Assembly: GCF_964355755.1 (NCBI RefSeq)
Contig: NC_092670.1
Coordinates: 34,585,795 to 34,649,794 of the forward strand
DNA from: Antedon mediterranea
Taxonomy: Eukaryota > Echinodermata > Crinoidea > Comatulida > Antedonidae
DNA length: 64,000 bases
Reading direction: 5' to 3'
Position numbers and translations under genes: made by a program. Under the pieces are notes generated by a model. That model saw only the letters and a list, made by a program, of their open reading frames with translations. It was not told the DNA's origin and searched no databases. Of the stretch, positions 29,108-39,500 are shown one piece after another (position 1 is the stretch's first letter; every line of letters starts with the position of its first letter).

Positions 29108-29306
29108 CCCCTTAATAGGTGTGTCTCCCTGAATAGGTGTGTCTCCCTGAATAGGTGTGTCTCCCTTAATAGGTGTGTCCCCTTAATAGGTGTGTCTCCC
29201 TGAATAGGTGTGTCCCCTTAATAGGTGTGTCCCCCTTAATAGGTGTGTCCCCCTTAATAGGTGTGTCTCCCTTAATAGGTGTGTCTCCCTTAATAGGTGT
29301 GTCCTA
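29108..29306. repeat. Tandem array of about 18 bp (AATAGGTGTGTCYCCCT)
   Basis: About eleven units of TTAATAGGTGTGTCTCCC / TGAATAGGTGTGTCTCCC. The same word occurs singly at 44060 (CCCCTTAATAGGTGT) and 49610-49640, so an interspersed repeat was the source. Flanking AGAGGTTCTACTGT near 29311 is the terminus type of those elements. Confidence 0.85.
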
Positions 29307-29681
29307 AATCAGAGGTTCTACTGTCAATGTTATTAACTAAAACATCACATTAGATTGTAAAAATAAATTATAAATAAACATTATACATACTTATTTATTT
29401 AGCACCATAAAATATAGAAATGTATTAATAACATATAAGGAGTACTTTTATCAAATTAAATTTAAAGACCTTTTATAAAACATAGAAATATATAGAAATC
29501 TGTCTATTGTCCAATATTGGCAAATTTGCAGCACCATCAGATACAGTATACAATTATATATATTTTCATGCAAATTACACAAAAATATACTCATGTTATA
29601 ATTTAAGCAGTTATGCATTTAAAACTTAAGATTAAAATTACTATTATTTTAAACTGGTTGGTAATATCAAAATAATGCTAA

Positions 29682-30234
29682 TACCCGATTCACACATACA
29701 ACACAAATGTAACAAATTGTTACATGGATAATCCCCCAGGATAATCTTACAAATACCCTTTTCACATCTGCATAAATTGTTACAACTTTGATCTCCCGAT
29801 TTATTACGCATACACAAACCGAGAAATCTCGGAAGGAAAGCGTAGTTGCATGCTGCTTGATTACTATGATTGGCCAGTTTAATACCAGGAAAACACACGT
29901 GTGCGCAGTAAGAACTCGGAACATCACGGAACAAAAACAGACCTCTCATCAGTGTTTTTTTCACAGAGGACCCATGTGAAATTTTGGGAGATTTTCCACA
30001 AAATTGTATTCACACTATGCAAACCAGGTGTGAAAAGGGTATAAGTTACAATGCTTTCACACGCTAGTTTTGTTTGCAGTATAAAGTAACATAAACGTAA
30101 AAAAACTATATACGCACATATGCGCATATACTGCTGTTGTATTACATATGAGGTCTGTCAAAGATTTTACACGGAAACGTTTTACATGTTTGTACAAATG
30201 TAACAATATGTTACATTTTTGTGTGAATTGGATA
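29682..30234. mobile_element. Inverted-repeat element (ATTCACAC / AATGTAACA ends)
   Basis: CCGATTCACACATACAACAC and AAATGTAACAAATTGTTACA at the left are mirrored by TGTTACATTTTTGTGTGAAT at the right. Second-tier repeats CCCTTTTCACATCTG (29757) and AGGTGTGAAAAGGG (30027) are also inverted. No transposase visible. Confidence 0.65.
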
Positions 30235-30454
30235 CTGGATATTGAAATTAATTAATTAATTAAAATTGATTAATTAAAAACGGTCATTAAAGGAACCAGT
30301 GAAATTACACAAACTAACAGTAGTGTGGAGAAGGGTGTTCAATGAAAATTCTTCTTCTCTTTGAGTTATATCTCGCTCTTCAAGGAGAAAGGCTATTGTC
30401 GTTTTATCCAGGTAAGCTACGCACGAAATAAACAGACAAAAATAAAAATTAATC

Positions 30455-30592
30455 TTAAATTTCATGGTATATATTAAACTTCCATTTCTGCGTTAGTTCC
30501 TCGATACATGTACTCATAACTGCTAGTAATGGTGAACTGCCTTTTACGTAACTCAGGCACAAGCCACTGCCTTTGTGTAACAACCAACCAGG
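30455..30592 (-). CDS. GALNT: GALNT exon 10 (lectin repeat gamma and stop)
   Basis: Acceptor CTTTTATTTAG, 45 codons and TAA. GWLLHKGSGLCLSYV, STCIEELTQKWKF and the tail NIYHEI fit the third ricin-type repeat. Phase 0 singles out this frame over two other open frames nearby. Confidence 0.9.
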   Translation of the reverse strand, partial: PGWLLHKGSGLCLSYVKGSSPLLAVMSTCIEELTQKWKFNIYHEI

Positions 30593-33500
30593 CTAAATAA
30601 AAGAGATAAAAAAAGTATTTATAATAATATGCAACTCTTTATAAAAAGTAATAATATTAAGTTTTTAATCACATGGGCATGGGAGATACTGTATTCCTCA
30701 ATTACAATTAAGTGAGGTATTTCCATAAATACTAAGTCTCTCTCTCTAGGTGCCGTATCTACGGATGCAATTTTCTGCTTCTCACTTTCATTAACAGGTC
30801 CACTCCTTGATGTTTTACACCTTTTTCTGTTAACCATTCAATTACACTTGTCATCCACATACTCGTTTTTCTACTGTACCTCGCTCCTTTTTGACAGTTG
30901 ACAGAGTATTTCACTTAATTCAATAAATATATAAGTATTTCCATTAAATTATATTAATTTTAAATAGAAGAGTTTTATTTTAGGGTGTTCCCTCAGCCTA
31001 AGTGTGAATGGTGAATACAGCCACTGTTTCTTGCAATATTCATATTTTGAAAATATAGGAACACGCTATGACACGCTAGGACTTGCTATCTAATTGGGTA
31101 ATATCATATCATGTGCCATTCAGTATTCGTTCTACCGCACAGTAAAAGTTCTATTAATGGTTCTATTGTATGTTCAGTTTTCAATTTTGGAAATGTTGTG
31201 AGCAGGTTAAAAATGCTCTACTCCATTTCATTTCATTTCGTTTATTTTGTCAATACAGATATGCCATGGTTGGAATTCCCCTTTTTTCGTATTAGTTGAT
31301 GTACAGCGCTTAGAGGTTTCACAACATTAGGCGCTATATAAATCCAGGATATTATTATTATAACAAAACCTGTAATGGTGACAGCCAACATCCGATTGCT
31401 GCATTGTGAATGGTCTATAACCTTCCATCTTGTCTTCATAAATAAACATTAATTATTTGATTTGTATAATAAACAAAAAGTTTCAAAATCACCTCTGAAT
31501 GAATCCAAGATTGATGGCTACCCGATCTGGAGCATTCAGCTAGCCTAGGCTGTACGCCACTACGATACTTGCTAACAGGCACTTCAATACACAAGTTATT
31601 CCATTTAAGTTCACTACGAGAAGACAGGGTAAACACCTAGAACAAATACATTTTTTAAAATTAAAAAGATATTCTTAAATTTAAGTGACTTAACATTTGT
31701 TTGTGTATGTTAGAGATGCATGTGTTCTTTGCGGGAACCACCGACTGTTTGATCATCCTTCAAAGATTTGCATCACATGCATAGTCATTATTTTTTTAAA
31801 GAAGTAAAAAAGACAAATTTAAGGGGAATCTGTTTATACCCTGTCTAAATCCGTGCCTATATTAATTGGGATTCAGTAGCTAGGAGATTTAAGGGAAGCA
31901 GGTGTATTCATTGCCTTTTCAAATACTCTACCTGATTTAAACTGGCTTTATCATTGCCTTTTCAAATACTCTACCTGATTTAAGCTGGCTTTATCACATT
32001 TGTTTAAATACACAGATGAACCGATGGTACGTGCATAGCTGTCCAAACAAAGATTTTGTGTTTTTTCTTGATTAAAAACCTGTAAAACAATACACAAATC
32101 ATTATGATTCATATCTAACATTATTTTGCATTACATCATAAATTAGTATACTATGTAATACTGACTACATTATATATTATATTAGACTTAATTATCTATA
32201 CTACACTAAGTATTACATTAACTATTTTTTAGTAGGCCTATTAATAATTCTAGTTAGTGACCACATTGCTTGGTGTTCAACATCCTTGTTTGCAGTTCTA
32301 AAATGGTCTCCTGATAACCCTTCCCACAAGGAGCACACCTAGCATACTATGCTGATGATGCCAGATGATGCTGATGATGATGCTGATGATGATGATGATG
32401 ATGATGCTGATGATGCCAGATGATGCTGCTGATGATGATGATGATGATGATGATGATGCTGATGATGCCAGATGATGCTGATGATGATGATGCCAGAGAT
32501 GTTTATCTTAATAGCACCCTCTAGTATATTTGGATGTATTTTATTTAAAAAATACATTATATATAATGAAGCTGAGATCTCTGCTGCAACGTTTCAATTT
32601 TGCCTAACTATTACAACTGTCTTTATAGGTGGGGCAAAGAACGAAGGGAAAAATAGGAGAGCTCATAAATTTCAAGATTTACAATGCAAAAGATAGAATA
32701 TTAGATTACATTCAGCCATTTTACCATTTTCCCTGGACTCTCCCTAGATCAGCCTCTTGACTGGAGTATTTCTAAAATTGTCCCATTACTTTTATACTAT
32801 AAAAAGTATAGAAATCATACAAGAGTTTTCATAGAAAGTAATTGCTAAATCACTTATCAATCAGTAATTCACAACTACAATTTGTAATGATCAAATATTT
32901 CTCCTTACCTGTCCAAATGCTTTGATTCTGTTGGATGTTAGTAGTGGGTATGGGTAAACAGTTTTCAAATACCAATCAAAGTTCTTGCATTGTAAGTCCT
33001 TCTTGAGTTTCTGGCTGGCAGTTAGACTACCATATGATTTATCCTAAAAAAAATAATTTATACTTTTAGCAAAAGAAAATATTTTTAAATAGTCCTAATA
33101 ACACACATTTTAAGAAAATAACTGTTGTGATAAAAAAACAATTATCATTATTATATCCTCGGTTATAATCCCACTTCAGGCATAATGCCACCTCCTACTT
33201 TATGTCTGATTTCACAAACAGGCATATCACTGGGTGTAGACCCAGTATTGATTTATGGTCTGGATGTATTGTAGGCTTCTCTCAGATGCTTACCTATCAT
33301 TTTGATCCCAAATCAGGGTTTTCGTCCAATTTTGTATTCTAGGGGGTGGGATTACACTAGAGGATACAGTATATTTAAAAAAATATATTTTAGGAGTATA
33401 GTAATAGTATTGACCTTGATTGACCTTGGTAGAGTAAGCATAAATTTGTCTTTATAATTATCCATCCACAGCTGAGCCGTTCGCATCGAGTTCCGGATGA

Positions 33501-36500
33501 ATCCTTCCTGCAACCCACTAGGGTAAGAATAATGTTGAACACCACGGAATAGATGAAAAATGCGGGAACAAGGAACAACTTCTATACTGCCACCACACAT
33601 CCATGTCTAAAAAAAAATGAAAGAATTCATGCATGTTCAAACAATTATACATTGTTATGGCACAGGCCCGTAGCCATGAGTGTTTGGGGGTTCAAAGGCT
33701 GAACTGCCTTTTGAAAACTAGAGACTAGCAGTGAAAGTAATGTTAAATATTCCAAATTATAATCTAAACCATTACAACTTTCGCACCCCTTCTGTATAAA
33801 AAAATTTAAAAAAGAACTCTTCTATAAAACTCCTGGCTACAGATTTGTGAGGATAAAATTTGTTTTTAATTTAGGTACAAATAATATGTAGAGTATATAC
33901 ATTGCACACTCGCTGGAGCAAGTGCAAAGCAATGTTGCTATACTTTCTGGTCTTTTGCCTATAAAAATAGGATGCGCTATATGAGCGTAACTATAGGGCA
34001 CATATTTTGTATCATTTGAACCACAATTGTCCAATCAAATGAATTTATTTAGCCGTTATATAAAATGGATTACCCTGAAAGAGAGCTCAATGTTTTCAGC
34101 ACCCCAGCCTTCCATTTCAGTATCAAACATGCCAATATGTTCAAAGAATTTCTTGTTCACTGCAAAAATACTTTCCATTATAACAGCAGTTCTGGAAAGA
34201 AAAAGATTACATAATGTAAACATAATCTGTATTAATAGATTTGTGAGCTGGCATATTTAAGTGTGGTGTGGGTCTCTGGGGGAGCCCCTTTTTTTTAATT
34301 ACACCTTATTTATAGAGGGTGATCCTAAATAGCGTATGCTGATAATCAAGGGGCCTCTTGATGAGTGACAGTGGCTGTGTGTATACTAGTACACCGGGGT
34401 AACCCCTACTCGTCTCAAAAGACGTACTATGTTCTTTAAAGTGCACACGAGCTAGATGTATACACTGGACCTACGGTTTATAGTACTTATCCGAGAAGAC
34501 TCGTTCTACCACCAGAACCATGGAGCGAATTAGGCTCGAACCCTTGCCGATGTTAATATAGCAAGGTATTACGGTTCCAATGTCTTAACCGCTTGGCCAC
34601 TTACCGCTCAATGTAGACCTAGGGCCCATTTAGACTTAGTTAGTTTCATGGGCTGATCCTACATTTGGTGGATAGAAACGCAACCTACGCGGGAAATAAT
34701 GGCCATACAGTAACAGACCCTAAAGATCGTCATGTCTCTCTAGATGACACACTGGTTTTGCAAGAATTTACATAAATTTAAGTCAAATCAGACACATCCC
34801 CACACTCTCTACAGCCTTCTTTAAGAAGAATTAAAAACAAAAATATAGTATTATGAAAATGCATTCAATATGCAAATGAGTGATAAAGCCTCTTTTCCTG
34901 TTTCCACGCATTTTTCATCATGGTGATATTTGATTGGTCAATGAGTCACTTGGTACAGCCAGATAGGGCCCTTGAGAAAGTGACCTCTGTTTTGTTTCTG
35001 CCTAGTTTTGTTCTAGGCCTACACATTGAATATAAATATATATCTCCAGTATACAGTATACATATTTGTATATTTATTATTATTACTATTATTAATTAAT
35101 TGCCATGACATAAGACATACAAAGACATTTTAATGTAGTAGTAGGCCCAAATTGTATAGCATCAAAAGTAGTATTATTTTAAAAATATTTTTGATGTTGA
35201 AAATGTTTATAGTTGGTCAGTTTCTTGTAGATGCTTTAATTGTAGAATGTATTATTTTGTTTATTTCTGCGCACTGTTCTGGGTTGACCAACTAGCATAG
35301 GTGTTTAGCACCTGTTTGGTCTTTCCTTGCCTTTTATATTTTATATCGTTTTGTCTTTTTCTTTGTATTGAATACATGGCAGAAATTTAATAAATTAAAA
35401 AAAAATAATAGCTTCAATTTTAATCCTTATTTTCAAAATCTTTTATATGAGCGCCCAGGAATATTTGAGCAACGTTGATGCTACAATTATGATTATGTTA
35501 AAAAATGAATATGCTAAACTATGATTATGTTATTAAGAAATGAATATGCCAAAATATGAATTGTGTTAAGAAAGTTATGCTAAAATGATATTGTTAAGAA
35601 ATAAATAATTATGTTTAAGAAAATTAATATGCTAAGAAATTAAATATGCTAAGTGAATGTGTTAAGAAGTTAACATATTATGTTAAGTTATGAATATTAT
35701 GAAATGAATATATTTTTAGTTTCATTATATATTTAATTGTCCTGAACTCTTATGATTGGCATAGAATTTTGTTACACGGCAAAAAGTAAATGAAATAACC
35801 AATGCCCTGATTCACATGAATAAATTAATTACCACCCAGTGTAAAAAATGCAGTATAGCCTTCCAGATACCTGTCTAGTGTTTATCAAGGATATTCATAC
35901 TTCCTGAACTAGCAGAAGTTTGATAGCAATACAGTGTACTGTGTGATTAGAAATACAGGCAAAGGAAGTTACTGTTAAAACACAGGACTGATTGTTACTA
36001 ACAGTAAACCATACATTTATTTATTTAAAATGTGCTGCAAAAATATGAAATAAGGACATTTATTCTCTTTTATGGATATTAGTAGGCCTCTCTACTGTAT
36101 CTCCACATATGGCATAATTTGTCCAGTATCATAGGCAAATTCTGTAATACAGTGTGACACATGCTTCACATGTGACACTATGTGATAACATAGCATCAAT
36201 ACAGGCACAGATGATACATATGTTACTTGTAGAAATTATACATACACTACCGAGAATCAGGTGTCATAGTTATAACCAAATAGGCCGTCACGTATATACC
36301 CATGGTACGCCAAAGGCTACGTAAATGGGGTGTTTCACAAGCTGTTGTGTCTAAGTGGGATCCAAGCTATAGTCACTATAATGTTCTGTTATATCAGATT
36401 TGTTAGAACTCCGGCCAGAAACCTCCTTCACCCGAACATACACGCCTGTCCTTTTACACTAAAACATGGGTATATAACCTTGGAGTTGAAGAATGAATGT

Positions 36501-39500
36501 AAAGCTTGGTTCCCACTAGAACGTAACGCAAGGACGTAAACGTAATGCAAGTGTGTTGACCAATGACAGGGGACAGTTCGAATAATCCATTACTTGCGAT
36601 TGGACAACTCACTTACGTTACCTCCTTGTGTTGCGCCTCTAGTGGGAACCAAACATAACAGTCTAGTATTTGTATACTTACGGATATGATACTGTAGTGT
36701 CCTTTTGTCTGTCTTTCAACTCGTCCAATCCCAACATCATCCATCTTGTGTCCAGGTTCCACTTAAAACCACCTCGTACTGGTTGGCTTCTGAACTGTTC
36801 AAAGGTTTCAGTGTCAACTCTGTCAACAATCGGTGTCGCTATAATGGTGCTGTTATGGTTTAAACGGTCAACAAGTGGTTCTAACCTATATAAATGGTAT
36901 ATTAATTTGTTTAATATACAAAATACAATTAATTATTAAATAGAACCCTTATTAAAGAACACTTTTTAGGTCCTTAAGGTTTAAATATTAAAGTTGTCCG
37001 CAACTTATTTTGACCTCCATCCGCACATTTTTTATTATTATTATTTTTTTATTTTCTTATTTGCAATTTGTAATTTTTATCTTTTATTTTAAAATGTGTG
37101 GAGATTGTCATGACAATCCCAGTATTAATTATAATAATAATAATAATGGAAATTTGTAAAGCGCAAGTATCCATCTAAGAAAGACGCTCACTGCGCTACT
37201 GACATTATTACCCCAGTCATTTTGGATCAAACACGTATGGAAACATACTCCCATAATGCGGCAAGTAATCAGCGCAAAGTTGTGTCTTATGTGAATTTTT
37301 TGATGAAAAAAATGATTTTTTCTTTAAAAAAAATCTTTTCAACTTGAAAAAATGAAATATAAAATAAAACAATAAAAACAGAATTTAAAATTCTAAACAT
37401 TGATCATTTTGTTTAGACCTATTTAAACTCCACCAAAGTAGACAGGTTTTTGTTCCAGACACCAAGAGTAAAATGTTCAAAAATTTATAGGACACAATCT
37501 GAGATTTGATGTGACATTTTACAGATGATGTATAATATTTAGAAGAGCAGATATTTAAAAAATCAGATGTACCCACTGATTTTAGAACAATGATAATGGC
37601 ACTTTTGACTTTTAACTGTACAGCCGATTAGCCTAATAGAATACCATAAATTTTCTAATAGTAACCCACACTCTAATAGTAACCCCGCTTCTAATAGTAA
37701 CCCACCTTATAAGTCAATCTATAATAATAACCCACTACTCTAATAGTCACCCATGGGGGTTACTAATAGAGTCACAAAAACTTATGATGCAGCCATATTT
37801 TGAAAATAAGAGATGCATGCATGTTGATCTCAGGAGTGGGGGAGGATTGAGTAGTTTTGAGTTTATAATATAAAGTTAGAGTTCAACCAAATTTGTTTAC
37901 TCGTCGTACTGTTTTATTATTTTGCCAGGATTTGCTGACTAGAAAATTTGGGGGTGGGTTATTATTTTCAGGTGCCTACTTTAAGATTAGTAGTAGTAGT
38001 AGTAACCCACTACTCTAATAGTAACCCCTTTCTAATAGTAACCCACCCTAAAAACAATCAAAAGAATAATAACCCAGGGTTACAATTAGAAGATTTACGG
38101 TAGGGACTATTTTAACTAGTCATACAATTAATTATTAAGGCTATTGCACAGTGCTTACCATTTAATGCCAACTTCACAGTAGGGATCAGCGAAGACAATA
38201 ACATCCCCCTTAGCTGCACGGACTCCTTCTAACCGCGCTTTGGTCTGACCTTGTCTTGTTTGCATCCGTAGAACATTCACCTTAGCTTTCAATTTTTGGG
38301 GTAAAACCTTTAAATTTGTCAATAAATCGGCTAAAAAATATAAACATACTATAAATTATAGATTACTGTATACTAACTGTAAGTTAGCTGAGTGGCCGAG
38401 CGATTAAGGCAGGGACACCGCAAACCATAGCCATATACAATTGGCACAGGTTCAAAACATTCCTCAACCATTGTTCAGGTCTTCTTGAATAAGGACTTAA
38501 AACTGGAGGTTCAGTGTACACATTTTGCTTGTGTGCATTTTAAAGAACTAGGGTAGAGTAGGGTATTACCCCGTTGTACTCGTCCATTCAGCCCCTGTCG
38601 TTGTGAACAGACAAACGGGCGTCGTTTGGTGGCAGCACTTGACACAAGGCACCCTTAGGGAAGAAGTTATGGTATTTGTTGTCCACACAGGTGCGCAATT
38701 TAGCCCAGTAGGCTGCAAGTCGCAGATTATTCCACATTTTTTTTTTATCCGGTTTCCACTCTGGGAAGGCATATAATAATAACAGTTTAATAATAATTGT
38801 ACAATTATTGTGCATTTTAAAAGAAAGATTCTTACCATCGTCGCTGAAGTCATCTATAAGAATAATCTCAAATAACAATTTGTCTGGCGTCCTGTTTACA
38901 ATGCTATGGAGAAGTCGTGAGAGGACGGACCATACCGAGTTATGAACGACTATGATTACAGAGACTGGCGGTAAAGGTGGCTTGTAATGCAGTGATCGAC
39001 ACCTAAAAGAAAAACAAAATGAAGTGGTTAAGTCGAAACTATAGCAGTTTACAATATTTATATATATACTGTATAAAGAGGAAAGACGTATGAAGAGAAA
39101 TAATTATTAATTAAAGATGTATTGTCCCTTGAAACACAAAAAAATGAAGGTCAAAATATTCTAAATTTATCAAAGTAATATTAAAGTTATTCACTTTAAG
39201 TTGAAAATTTGAGCCAAAAACAACAAGTTTACGTAAATTAACAGGTAAATTAATTTGATTACATTTTGTCGGGAAAATCGTCACAAGCGAAAGTAAACAA
39301 AGATTTTAAACCACGCATTATACATGATGCTAAATTAGGATTGTTTACAACTCGTCGCGGTTGAGAATGTGTTCTCACACAGATCGCGAGGAAGTTTTCT
39401 ATGGGTGGCCATTAGGGCCAAAATAGACAAACGTTGTCGTACGAACAATTCCGCTCCCGTAAGCCAAACAAATGGCGTTAAAGACATAATATTTATTAAG

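Larger units (their letters stand above)
26112..30454. other. Intergenic spacer, kinase to GALNT 3' ends
   Basis: The two genes converge here. It holds a TTAA element and fragment, a TGGTTCCCACTAG element, an 18-bp tandem array, a TIR element at 29682-30234, and AAGCCCAC-type degenerate repeats around 28500-28650. No further gene recognised. Confidence 0.55.
34192..36681 (-). other. GALNT: GALNT intron 4
   Basis: Contains a SINE copy (34337-34620), a degenerate AT-rich tandem region (35480-35720) and a TGGTTCCCACTAG element (36504-36653). The remainder is AT-rich unique sequence with no recognised signal. Confidence 0.6.

Noticed and set aside
30274-30465. Minus-strand open frame overlapping the GALNT stop region
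   Set aside because: Different frame from the lectin exon; no homology seen.
30619-30837. Minus-strand open frame beginning MVNRKRCKTSRSG, considered as a GALNT 3' exon
   Set aside because: No lectin motif and no phase-matched splice sites; exon 10 at 30455-30592 fits the third lectin repeat.
31242-31439. Possible extra GALNT exon (KTRWKVIDHSQC frame)
   Set aside because: Part of a dispersed repeat with a GCGCTATATAAAT tail; no usable acceptor.
32339-32557. Histidine-rich reading frame
   Set aside because: Read-through of a GAT/GCT microsatellite within a GALNT intron.
38566-38878. Extended minus-strand frames just downstream of GALNT exon 2
   Set aside because: Read-through past the donor at 38836 into a SINE.
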